Source: Candidatus Flemingiibacterium merdigallinarum
GTDB lineage: Bacteria > Bacillota > Clostridia > Oscillospirales > CAG-272
Direction of reading: 5' to 3'
Assembly: GCA_904386005.1 (NCBI GenBank)
Contig: CAJFKR010000021.1
Coordinates: 1-35,044 of the forward strand
DNA length: 35,044 bases
Shown here: positions 7,570 through 14,780 of the stretch, piece after piece
How positions within the stretch are numbered: position 1 is the stretch's first letter
How the letters are laid out: each line of letters opens with the position of its first letter
The notes under the pieces: generated by a model
The model's database searches: none
What the model saw: only the letters and a program-made list of their open reading frames with translations
What the model was told of the DNA's origin: nothing
Made by a program: the position numbers and the translations under genes

Positions 7570-7700
7570 GACTTCGCGCAAGCGAAGTCTTCCTTTCCAG
7601 TCTGAAAATTTATTTTCAGACTCTTTCCGTCCTTGAACCTGTCGGTTTTTCCGCCCAGCCGACAGATGTACATTTGTCGGGCATTGTTGCGGATTCAATT
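7570..7700 (-). promoter_or_regulatory. Highly structured 5' leader of the acyl-CoA synthetase gene
   Basis: In transcript order: CCGACA (7680-7675), CTGTCGG (7665-7659) and CCGACAG (7645-7639). The middle element can pair with either neighbour, giving mutually exclusive hairpins. Next is a perfect 10-bp hairpin AGTCTGAAAA/TTTTCAGACT (7622-7599), then the ribosome-binding site GGAAAGGAA (7598-7590), then a perfect 8-bp hairpin GACTTCGC/GCGAAGTC (7589-7570) directly abutting ATG 7569. It matches no riboswitch class I know. Confidence 0.55.
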
Positions 7701-7706
7701 TATATT

Positions 7707-7736
7707 ATTATAACATACGGCAATGTCATTATGCAA
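7707..7736 (-). promoter_or_regulatory. Probable promoter of the acyl-CoA synthetase gene
   Basis: Minus-strand TTGCAT (7736-7731), an 18-nt spacer and TATAAT (7712-7707). The -10 is perfect and the -35 moderate. It predicts a leader of about 130 nt. Confidence 0.6.
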
Positions 7737-7869
7737 TTCTTTTTTCGTGTTTTTACAGCAAATTTTTCATTGGTTCACACAAAAAAGCATATTCGGTCAG
7801 TTTCTGCCGCGCGGCACAATAACCGACCGCTGGACAATATTCGTCACAAATCCGACCGCTGCATCGCTG

Positions 7870-8706
7870 TCAGCCTTCACGACGCCGGTATTTGCTCGGC
7901 GATACGCCGACCTCGCGGCGGAACATCCGCGAAAAATAATTCTGGTCGGAATAACCGACCGCTTCGGCAATTTCGCGCACCGGCATATCGGTCTCGCGCA
8001 GCAGCTCCATCGCACGGTCGATTTTTATCGACAGAATGAATTTTTTCACCGACTTGCCGGTGACCTCGCGGAACAAATGACAAAACCTGCTTTCGGATAG
8101 ACAGCATTCGGCGGCGAGCGCTCCCGCGTCCGGCGGCTCGGCTAAATTGTCATAAATACGGCGACAGGCGGCATTGATTCTCGTCTCGCCCGAGCGGCTT
8201 ATTTTGTTGTGCCGCAGCATATACTTTCGGGCGATTATATTCAGCAGCTCGTATAGATACGCCGCGCACCAGCTCTCCCACATCGGACGCTTCATCGTAT
8301 ATTCGCGCGCCATTTTAGCCGAAATCTCCTCATAGCTTCGGCTTGTGCCCATGTCGAACACGCATAGGTCGGATATACCGAGACGTCCGAGCAGCTCCGC
8401 ACAGCCCGAGCCGGTGAAATGTATGTAGTGCGACACCGAGTTGTCGTTAGCTCGGAAGCTGTATATCTGCGGCTCGCGCGGTCGGAAGAGTATTATTCCG
8501 CCTGCGCCGACGCGCACTTCCCGTCCGTCAAGCGCGAGGTGGCAGCAGCCCTGTTCGATATACAGTATGTGGTAGTCGAGCCGACCGTTCACGCGCCGGC
8601 TGCCGCGGTCGATAATACCCAGCCGCTGTATCCCGCAGCTGTTCAGCGTCAGGTACTCGTCCGACACGCGCTCGGTGGAGACGCTGTAATCGTCGTCTAT
8701 GATCAT
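7870..8706 (-). CDS. AraC-family transcriptional regulator
   Basis: One-component regulator, 278 aa. The N-terminal part has a cupin-like ligand domain (DYHILYIEQGCCHLALDGREVRVGAGGIILFRPREPQ, about residues 44-80). The C-terminal 100 residues carry two helix-turn-helix motifs, ending VREIAEAVGYSDQNYFSRMFRREVGVSPSKYRRR, a textbook AraC tail. It is transcribed in the same direction as the acyl-CoA synthetase gene but that gene has its own promoter. It is divergent from the nagB-like gene 256 nt away, which makes the amino-sugar genes its most likely targets. Its own promoter is perfect and carries a hairpin at the expected start of transcription. Confidence 0.94.
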   Translation of the reverse strand: MIIDDDYSVSTERVSDEYLTLNSCGIQRLGIIDRGSRRVNGRLDYHILYIEQGCCHLALDGREVRVGAGGIILFRPREPQIYSFRANDNSVSHYIHFTGSGCAELLGRLGISDLCVFDMGTSRSYEEISAKMAREYTMKRPMWESWCAAYLYELLNIIARKYMLRHNKISRSGETRINAACRRIYDNLAEPPDAGALAAECCLSESRFCHLFREVTGKSVKKFILSIKIDRAMELLRETDMPVREIAEAVGYSDQNYFSRMFRREVGVSPSKYRRREG

Positions 8707-8765
8707 AGCTACACATCCTCAAAGTAAATTTTATCTTTTGCATAATATTAAACGCGCAAACCGTC

Positions 8766-8825
8766 AAGCATGAAAATCATTTTCATGCTTCTTATCATTA
8801 TATCATCTGTTTTTGCTTCTGTCAA
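8766..8825 (-). promoter_or_regulatory. Sigma-A promoter of the araC gene with hairpin at +1
   Basis: Minus-strand TTGACA (8825-8820), 17-nt spacer, TATAAT (8802-8797). An 11-bp inverted repeat, AAGCATGAAAA/TTTTCATGCTT (8766-8776 with 8780-8790), begins at the predicted transcription start. It could be an operator, a 5' stabilising hairpin, or an early terminator. Confidence 0.8.
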
Positions 8826-8861
8826 TAGCGATTTTGTGCTAATTATCAGCAGAACAATCCA

Positions 8862-8890
8862 TATACAATATGCGTATCAGGTGTTATAAT
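8862..8890 (+). promoter_or_regulatory. Probable promoter of the nagB-like gene
   Basis: TATACA (8862-8867), a 17-nt spacer and a perfect TATAAT (8885-8890). The poor -35 suits activator dependence, the divergent AraC protein being the obvious candidate. Confidence 0.55.
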
Positions 8891-8962
8891 ATCATTGCAA
8901 GGCTGTCACATTGTGGCAAGAATCACGGCTTTACTGCCGTATAAGCACGAAAGGATAGAATC

Positions 8963-9814
8963 ATGGAAAATATCAACCTGATACCCGAGGATCAGCTCGG
9001 AGTCGGCAGCGGAATCCGTCTCGCGGTCTGCGACACTGAGCACGACCTCTACTGGCGTATGGCGATCGAGGTCGCCGAGCTGATCAAGAAAAACAACGAC
9101 GCGGGCGAGGACACGATAATGATCGTCCCCTACGGACCGCTCGGACCGTACAGCCGACTCGTCTACCTCGTCAATACCCACCGAATCAGCCTGAAGCGCT
9201 GTACCTTCATCAACATGGACGAGTACCTGACCGACGACAAGCAGTACCTCGACAAGAGCGACCCGCTGTCCTTCCGCGGCGGCATGGACCGGATATTCTA
9301 CAGTCAGATAGACGACGAGCTGAATCTGCTGCCCGAAAACCGCCACTTCCCGATTCCGGGCGAGGAGTACCGCGTCGCCGAGCTGATAAAGAAAGCCGGC
9401 AAGCTCGACATGGCGTGGGGAGGCGTCGGTATCAACGGACACTTCGCGTTCAACGAGCCGCCGGAGCCGGGCGAGGTCGTCACGGCCGACGAGTTCCTCG
9501 ACCGTCCGACCCGCGTCCTCGCGATATCGCGCGAGACCAAGACGATAAACGCCTACATGAACTGCGGCGGCGACCTCGACGGAATCCCGAAGTACTGCAT
9601 AACCGTCGGTATGTGCGAGATTTTCGGCGCGAGACGGGTCAGAATGTGTATGCCGCGCGACTGGAACGCGGGCGCGCTGCGCAAGGTTTTGCACGGCGGC
9701 GAGACTCCGGCGGTTCCCTGCTCGCTGTTCAACCGCCACCCCGACGCGGTGCTGTACGCCGCGCGCGTCGCGTTGACCTCACCCGTGCCCGAGATCCGTA
9801 TTTACAACAAATAA
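8963..9814 (+). CDS. NagB-like glucosamine-6-phosphate deaminase/isomerase family protein with altered active site
   Basis: Member of the NagB/6-phosphogluconolactonase fold, 283 aa. True NagB converts glucosamine-6-phosphate to fructose-6-phosphate plus ammonia. The NMDEY motif (N84-Y88) supplies the conserved catalytic Asp (D86). The second signature reads GGVGINGHFAFNEP, where NagB has GGxGxDGHIAFNEP: H160 and E165 are kept but the catalytic Asp (E. coli D141) is N158. The phosphate loop is also altered (VPYGPLGPYSRL instead of a TGGTP-type loop). Activity may be reduced or changed. AAAGGA precedes ATG 8963. Directly upstream of nagA, so amino-sugar phosphate is the likely substrate class. 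Confidence 0.8.
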   Translation: MENINLIPEDQLGVGSGIRLAVCDTEHDLYWRMAIEVAELIKKNNDAGEDTIMIVPYGPLGPYSRLVYLVNTHRISLKRCTFINMDEYLTDDKQYLDKSDPLSFRGGMDRIFYSQIDDELNLLPENRHFPIPGEEYRVAELIKKAGKLDMAWGGVGINGHFAFNEPPEPGEVVTADEFLDRPTRVLAISRETKTINAYMNCGGDLDGIPKYCITVGMCEIFGARRVRMCMPRDWNAGALRKVLHGGETPAVPCSLFNRHPDAVLYAARVALTSPVPEIRIYNK

Positions 9815-9834
9815 GGCATTGTCAACCGCGGTCG

Positions 9835-9871
9835 TGCCGAAGCCGCGGTCAGCCGAATCGCGGCTTCGGCA
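9835..9871 (+). terminator. Strong hairpin between the nagB-like gene and nagA
   Basis: TGCCGAAGCCGCG (9835-9847) pairs with CGCGGCTTCGGCA (9859-9871), 13 bp with an 11-nt loop. No T-run follows, so it may be an RNA-stability element or weak terminator rather than a classical one. nagA has its own promoter immediately after. Confidence 0.5.
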
Positions 9872-9889
9872 GGTACGCAATGTTCTAAT

Positions 9890-9917
9890 TTGACAATATA
9901 CAAACTGATATTATAAT
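9890..9917 (+). promoter_or_regulatory. Sigma-A promoter of nagA
   Basis: TTGACA (9890-9895), 16-nt spacer, TATAAT (9912-9917). The 14-nt unit AACTGATATTATAA recurs at 9903-9916 and 9924-9937, and a third partial copy ends in TATAAT one base before ATG 9951. No Shine-Dalgarno sequence is visible, so the start is read from an AT-rich short leader. Confidence 0.8.
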
Positions 9918-9950
9918 TATTCCAACTGATATTATAAAGCTGATATAATA

Positions 9951-11309
9951 ATGAAGCGATTGCTTATCACAAACGGAAAGCTCGTACTGCGCGATACAAT
10001 TGTCGACGGCGGTCTGCTCTGTGAGAATGGAATTATCGCGGAGGTCGGCTATACGGGCGATACCCCCGACGACACCGAGCTCGTCGACGCCGACGGCTGC
10101 TATGTTCTGCCCGGCTTCATTGAGCCGCACGCGCACGGCGGCGGTGGTTATGACTTCATCGACAACACCGAGACAGCGTTCGACGAAATATTCAAGCTGC
10201 ACCGCGCGCATGGCGTGACACAGCTCTGCCCTACCCTCTGTGCCTGCGGCGAGGAGAGTATGTTTATTTTTCTCGAGCTCGCGTCGAGACTGTCCGACCG
10301 CGCCGACTTTGCCGGAGTCCACCTCGAGGGACCGTTCCTGTCTCCGGCGATGTCGGGCGCGCAGAACCGCTCACGGCTGCTGCCGCCGGACGAGCGAATA
10401 ATCGAGCGGCTCGAATACTACAAGGACATTATCGCCCGCGTAACCGCCGCGCCTGAGCTCGATGGCGTCGACACACTCGCGCGCCGTATGAAGTGCGCCG
10501 GAGTGTCGATGTCGATAGGTCACAGCGCTGCCGACGCCGAGACGGCACGACGCGCCCTCAGGCTCGGCTTCGACTCGGTGACGCACCTGTTCTGCTCCAC
10601 ATCGGGGCGCACGAAATACGGCGGCTTCGTCCGCGGCGGCATCATCGAAGCCGCTTTGCTCGACGACGACTGTTACATCGAGCTCATCGGCGACGGACAT
10701 CATGTCAGCCCCGAGAGCTTCAGACTCGCGCTGAAATGCCGCGGCGCGGATAAGATATGCGTCGTCTCGGACGCGATGCGCGCGGCGTTTGAGGTCGTGA
10801 AGCCTAATAATACCGACTGCCGCGAAAACGCTGTCTCGTCCGGCAGGCACGGTTGTGAAAATACCGTCGCCGCGCCGAACGCGTACCCTAATCTAAATAC
10901 GGTGTCGAACGCATACTCCAACCTCAACACGGTGTCGAACGCGCACCCCAGCTTCAACGCCGCGCCTAACGCGTATTCCAACCTCAACACCACATCGACC
11001 GGCGAGAGCTACCTCGGCGCGATTCTGCCCGAGAACCGCGTGATACTCGAGGACGGCGTCGCGAAGCTGCCCGACCGCACGAGCTTCGCCGGAAGCCTTG
11101 CCGTCGGAGACAGCATGGTCGAGTCGCTCTGCCAAAATTATGGGCTTGACCTCGTGACCGTCTCGCGCATGATGAGCGCGACTCCCGCCGCACTGCTCGG
11201 ACTCACCGGCCGCGGTCAGCTTCGCGCCGGCTACCACGCCGACATCGTTCTGCTCGGCAAGGACTACCGCACGAATGCCGTATTCATCGACGGCAAGCGT
11301 GTCGTCTGA
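9951..11309 (+). CDS. nagA: N-acetylglucosamine-6-phosphate deacetylase with internal repeat insertion
   Basis: Removes acetate from N-acetylglucosamine-6-phosphate in the cytoplasm, feeding NagB. Amidohydrolase landmarks are all present: metal-binding H60-x-H62 in GFIEPHAHGGGGYDF, E126 in VHLEGPF, H191 in IGHSAA, H212 in THLF, substrate-binding GDGHHVSPE and catalytic D274 in VSDAM. At 452 aa it is longer than the usual 380-390 because about 75 residues (about 285-360) are inserted between VSDAM and the conserved GVAKLPDRTSFAGS segment. The insert holds four 10-residue repeats (NAYSNLNTVS type). The start lacks a clear Shine-Dalgarno. The DUF4091 gene follows after 18 nt, so the two are co-transcribed. 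Confidence 0.93.
   Translation: MKRLLITNGKLVLRDTIVDGGLLCENGIIAEVGYTGDTPDDTELVDADGCYVLPGFIEPHAHGGGGYDFIDNTETAFDEIFKLHRAHGVTQLCPTLCACGEESMFIFLELASRLSDRADFAGVHLEGPFLSPAMSGAQNRSRLLPPDERIIERLEYYKDIIARVTAAPELDGVDTLARRMKCAGVSMSIGHSAADAETARRALRLGFDSVTHLFCSTSGRTKYGGFVRGGIIEAALLDDDCYIELIGDGHHVSPESFRLALKCRGADKICVVSDAMRAAFEVVKPNNTDCRENAVSSGRHGCENTVAAPNAYPNLNTVSNAYSNLNTVSNAHPSFNAAPNAYSNLNTTSTGESYLGAILPENRVILEDGVAKLPDRTSFAGSLAVGDSMVESLCQNYGLDLVTVSRMMSATPAALLGLTGRGQLRAGYHADIVLLGKDYRTNAVFIDGKRVV
10878..10997 (+). repeat. Four 30-bp tandem repeats coding inside nagA
   Basis: Units at 10878-10907, 10908-10937, 10938-10967 and 10968-10997 each encode ten residues of the pattern N-A-(Y/H)-(P/S)-(N/S)-(L/F)-N-(T/A)-x-x. 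Unit length keeps the frame, so copy number could vary without breaking nagA. Confidence 0.92.
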
Positions 11310-11327
11310 TAAACGGAGGATTATATT

Positions 11328-13046
11328 ATGCCGCAGGATTATATCATCGTCTCGTCGCAGTACAAGCACAAGCTGCCGCATGACGAAAGCGAAATCGCCG
11401 AATATGCCGTCTCGCGCGGTCTGGCGCTGCGCAACGAGCCCTATTCGATACAGCTGCTGCTGCGCGCTCCGGACAGTCTCTGCTGTCCGGTCAGCGTCGC
11501 GGTCGACTGCGAGCTGCCGGTCAAGGTCTATCGGCTCGACTGCGTCGCGGTCACGAACGCGGCGAACGATTATGGCGAGCGCGGCTACACGGGCGATCTG
11601 CCCGGGCTGTACGCCGACCTGCTGCTGCCGCGACCGGCTAAACCCGAGATAGTCGAGCGCGGCGGGCTGTATTACGAAAAGGACACAGAATATCTGCTCA
11701 ACCTGAATCGAGACAGTTATACCGCGCTGTTCGTGACGCTGAACCCAGAAAGCGAGACAGTCGCCGCCGGCGAGTATGTAGTCAAATTCAAAATAACCTC
11801 GCTCGCGAACCCGAACGACACGACCGAATGTGCTTTCAGTCTCACAATAGTCGACGCGCTGCTGCCCGACATTGAGTATTACTACACAAACTGGTTTCAT
11901 GTCGACTCGCTCTGCGATTATTACAATGTCGAGCCGTATTCGGACGAATTCTATGCACTGTTCGAAAGCTTCATCCAAAACGCTGTCCGGCACCGAATGA
12001 ACACACTGCTGCTGCCGGCATTCACGCCCGCGCTCGACACGCCGAAAGGCTCGGAGCGTCGATGTGTTCAGCTCGTAGACATCGAGCGTATCGGTGACAG
12101 CGGGTGTGACGACAATAGACAGTACGTCGGCGGCGGCTGGCGCTTCGGCTTCGAGCGTATGCGCCGGTTTGTCCGCGCCGCGCGCGACTGTGGAATCAGC
12201 GTGTTCGAGCACTGCCACCTGTTCTCGCAGTGGGGAGCCGCGAGCGCGCCGAACATCTACGACGTCACGGGAAAGCGGCTGTTCGGCTGGGAGACCGACG
12301 CGTCGTCGGACGAATATCGCGGCTTTGTTCGCGCCTACCTCAAGGCATTCCTCGAATTTGCCCAAAGCGAGCGGCTCGGGCGCGAGAATCTGCTATTTCA
12401 CATCTCGGACGAGCCTACCGAAAAGCAGATCGACGGCTACCGACGCGCGTATGAGACGGTCGCCGACCTGCTTTGCGATTATGACATGATAGACGCGCTG
12501 TCCGACGCCGAATTTTACAAGACAGGGCTCGTCCGGACTCCGGTCGCGGTGATCTCGAACTCTGACAAGTTCGCCGAGGTCTGCCCGCGCTTCTGGCTCT
12601 ACTACACCTGCGGAACCTACCTGCGCGAATGTTCGAACCGGCTCATCACCAACACCGCCGCGCGAGGACGCGTGCTCGGCCTGCAGCTCTACTATTACAA
12701 AGCCGTCGGATTTCTGCACTGGGGCTACAACTACTACTACGACCGCATGACGTCGGCGCGCTTCGACCCGAAACAAAATCCCTGCGGCTACAAGCTGCTG
12801 CCCGGGTGCAGCTGGCTCGCGTATCCGATACAATCGGGCGCGGCGCCGTCGCTGCGCGAGGAGCATATGCGCGAGGTTTTCGACGACCTGCGGCTGTATA
12901 AGCTGCTCGAGGAAAGGCTCGGTCGGGAGCGGCTGCTCGATATAATCGAGTCGGAGCTGGGCGGGAAAATCGGCTGCAAGCTGATACCCGACGGGAATTC
13001 GCTCTGGCGGCTGCGCGAGAAGCTGATTGCTTTGCTGATACAGTAA
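11328..13046 (+). CDS. GH123/DUF4091-like cytoplasmic glycoside hydrolase
   Basis: Putative glycosidase of 572 aa without a signal peptide. Residues about 1-180 look like a beta-sandwich domain (GLYYEKDTEYLLNLNRDSYTALFVTL, GEYVVKFKITS). The rest is a TIM-barrel of the DUF4091/GH123 type, with HISDEPT near residues 358-364. In GH123 beta-N-acetylgalactosaminidases an Asp-Glu pair at this place drives substrate-assisted cleavage; here D361-E362 are the candidates. GGAGG lies 9 nt before ATG 11328. Position after nagA suggests release of N-acetylhexosamine from imported oligosaccharide. Family membership is judged by eye; substrate is inferred. Confidence 0.75.
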   Translation: MPQDYIIVSSQYKHKLPHDESEIAEYAVSRGLALRNEPYSIQLLLRAPDSLCCPVSVAVDCELPVKVYRLDCVAVTNAANDYGERGYTGDLPGLYADLLLPRPAKPEIVERGGLYYEKDTEYLLNLNRDSYTALFVTLNPESETVAAGEYVVKFKITSLANPNDTTECAFSLTIVDALLPDIEYYYTNWFHVDSLCDYYNVEPYSDEFYALFESFIQNAVRHRMNTLLLPAFTPALDTPKGSERRCVQLVDIERIGDSGCDDNRQYVGGGWRFGFERMRRFVRAARDCGISVFEHCHLFSQWGAASAPNIYDVTGKRLFGWETDASSDEYRGFVRAYLKAFLEFAQSERLGRENLLFHISDEPTEKQIDGYRRAYETVADLLCDYDMIDALSDAEFYKTGLVRTPVAVISNSDKFAEVCPRFWLYYTCGTYLRECSNRLITNTAARGRVLGLQLYYYKAVGFLHWGYNYYYDRMTSARFDPKQNPCGYKLLPGCSWLAYPIQSGAAPSLREEHMREVFDDLRLYKLLEERLGRERLLDIIESELGGKIGCKLIPDGNSLWRLREKLIALLIQ

Positions 13047-13112
13047 GCGATGTCAGGTCGTTCACTGAAATCAACGGCTCTGCAAGCTGTTGCAAGGAGA
13101 GACGGAAGTATT

Positions 13113-14270
13113 ATGTATAGATTGGGAATCATTGGCTGCGGCAGCCGCATGAGCGGACTGCTGCCGCACTTCAGACATGAGGGGCTGACTATAGCCGCGG
13201 TCGCCGACCCGCGCGTCGGCGATATGCAGGAAAAATTCGGAGCGGCTGCAGTCGTGTGCAGCTCGGACTCGACTGAACACGACTCGCAGCTGGTCGCGCT
13301 CTACCCCGACGCCGAGTCGATGCTCGCCTCCGAGCGTCTCGACGGAATCTGCATCGGCACGCGCTGCTCGCTGCACACGCCGATGGCGCTGCTCGCCGCA
13401 TGGCGCGGTATACCGATCTTTTTAGAAAAGCCGGTGTCAACGAGCTGGGAGCAGCTCAAAGCCCTGTCGGAGCTGCTGCCGTCGAGCGATTCGATAGTCG
13501 TGTCGTTCCCGCTGCGCCGCTCGGCTATAGCCGAGACGGTGAAGCAGATAGTCGACTCGGGCGAGCTTGGCGAAATCGAGCACATACAGGCGTGGAACAA
13601 CGTATTCTACGGTCGCGGCTACTACAAGAAATGGTACCGAGACGACAGCGAGACCGGTGGGTTGTTCCTACAAAAGACTACGCACGACTTCGACTATATC
13701 AGCTATCTGCTCGGAGACAGAAAGCCGGTGCGGCTCTGCGCGGTCGAGTCTAAGCAGATTTACAAGGGAGATATGCCGGCGGGTCAGAGGTGCGCCGACT
13801 GCACACGTCAGCGCGAATGTCCCGAGAGTCCGAAGAATCTCGAGCGCGCCGGTGAGCCGCCGAACGGCGAATACTGCTGCTTCGCGCTCGACACCGGAAA
13901 TCAGGACAGCGGAAGTGTGATAATCGAATACGACACGGGTATGCACGTGGTATATTCGCAGAATTTCTTTGTCCGCAAGGGCGCGGGCAGCCGCGGTGCG
14001 CGTCTGATGGGCTATCGCGGAACGCTCGAATTCGACTTCAACACAAACAGAATCGAGGTCTGGAAGCACTTCGAGGACAAGCACTACACAATCGACGTCG
14101 GCTCGGGCGGCGGACATTCGGGCGGCGACGCGCGGCTCTGCGAGAATTTCGCCGCGGTCGTTCGCGGTGAGGAGAAGTCGCTGACGACGCTCGCCGACGG
14201 GATCGCGAGCGCGCGGCTCTGTCTCGCGGCGCGCGACTCGGCGAGGGAGCACAGGTTCATCGAAGTGTGA
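13113..14270 (+). CDS. Gfo/Idh/MocA-family oxidoreductase with cysteine cluster
   Basis: NAD(P)-dependent sugar oxidoreductase-like protein, 385 aa from ATG 13113 (preceded by AAGGAG and GGAAG); the ORF runs further upstream without a better start. The N-terminal Rossmann fold opens YRLGIIGCGSRMSGLLPHF. The family's EKP (105-107) and the THDFDY segment (190-195), which carries the usual catalytic His, are present. A cluster C227-x2-C230-x5-C236 followed by C255-C256 sits in a loop after the active-site helix, so metal binding is possible. It closes the amino-sugar operon, so oxidation, epimerisation or NAD-assisted glycoside cleavage of a hexosamine derivative is plausible but unproven. Confidence 0.85.
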   Translation: MYRLGIIGCGSRMSGLLPHFRHEGLTIAAVADPRVGDMQEKFGAAAVVCSSDSTEHDSQLVALYPDAESMLASERLDGICIGTRCSLHTPMALLAAWRGIPIFLEKPVSTSWEQLKALSELLPSSDSIVVSFPLRRSAIAETVKQIVDSGELGEIEHIQAWNNVFYGRGYYKKWYRDDSETGGLFLQKTTHDFDYISYLLGDRKPVRLCAVESKQIYKGDMPAGQRCADCTRQRECPESPKNLERAGEPPNGEYCCFALDTGNQDSGSVIIEYDTGMHVVYSQNFFVRKGAGSRGARLMGYRGTLEFDFNTNRIEVWKHFEDKHYTIDVGSGGGHSGGDARLCENFAAVVRGEEKSLTTLADGIASARLCLAARDSAREHRFIEV

Positions 14271-14303
14271 GAACCCAACGCATTCACAAGAATGTATAAA
14301 TAC

Positions 14304-14342
14304 AAATCCCCGACTCGGACGCTTCGTCCAAGTCGGGGATTT
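14304..14342. terminator. Bidirectional terminator between the amino-sugar block and the mgl operon
   Basis: AAATCCCCGACT (14304-14315) pairs with AGTCGGGGATTT (14331-14342). An inner GGAC/GTCC and a tetraloop-sized tip complete the hairpin. A- and T-runs on either side allow termination of both convergent units. Confidence 0.85.
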
Positions 14343-14376
14343 CCATTCTCTTCTTTTCTTTTGCTTATATATCAGT

Positions 14377-14748
14377 CTATTCGTTTTTCTCATCCCAACC
14401 GGCATACAGTGTGAGATCGCCTTCCACCTTGTCGGTCGCGAAGTCCCACTCAACCGTGCAGTCGATATCGCGATACCAGCCGCAAAAGACATACCCCTCC
14501 TTGACCGGAGTCTCGGGCTCGATAAGCAGATCGCCGTACATCGCCTCGACCGCGTCTACGCGCGAGGCGCCGTCGGTGTCAAACGATACCTTGAAGCCAT
14601 TGTTTATCGCCACAAACACAATCACAATGACCAGCGCGGCGAGCAGTACACCGACGAGTATGTTCGCCGACCGCACCGACATCTTCACGTGCTTGTACAG
14701 CCCGCCCTGATTCGGCGCGTCCTGATTTTGTGAGCCATTTGCAGCCAT
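14377..14748 (-). CDS. Small single-pass membrane protein with one InlB B-repeat-like domain
   Basis: 123 aa. ATG 14748 is chosen over GTG 14757 because GAGGTG (14759-14754) is then well spaced. Residues 1-28 are polar and probably cytoplasmic, 29-49 form one membrane helix (ILVGVLLAALVIVIVFVAINN), and 53-118 resemble a single Listeria-Bacteroides repeat/InlB B-repeat (YGDLLIEPETPVKEGYVFCGWYRD...DLTLYAGW), probably facing outward. Such repeats usually belong to surface proteins and occur in arrays, so one short copy ending a sugar-transport operon is odd. It lies 32 nt after mglC and may modulate or anchor the transporter. Function unknown. Confidence 0.8.
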   Translation of the reverse strand: MAANGSQNQDAPNQGGLYKHVKMSVRSANILVGVLLAALVIVIVFVAINNGFKVSFDTDGASRVDAVEAMYGDLLIEPETPVKEGYVFCGWYRDIDCTVEWDFATDKVEGDLTLYAGWDEKNE

Positions 14749-14780
14749 AAGTGTCACCTCGTTGGGATGCTTTCCTTTTC

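Noticed and set aside
10893..12365. 490-aa minus-strand open frame opposite nagA and the DUF4091 gene
   Set aside because: It is rich in Val/Arg with no recognisable domain and lies opposite two well-supported genes; the GC-rich codon bias (many GAC/GTC/CTC) leaves the opposite strand open by chance.
13668..14492. 274-aa minus-strand open frame opposite the Gfo/Idh/MocA gene
   Set aside because: It crosses the bidirectional terminator and overlaps two supported genes; no domain recognisable.
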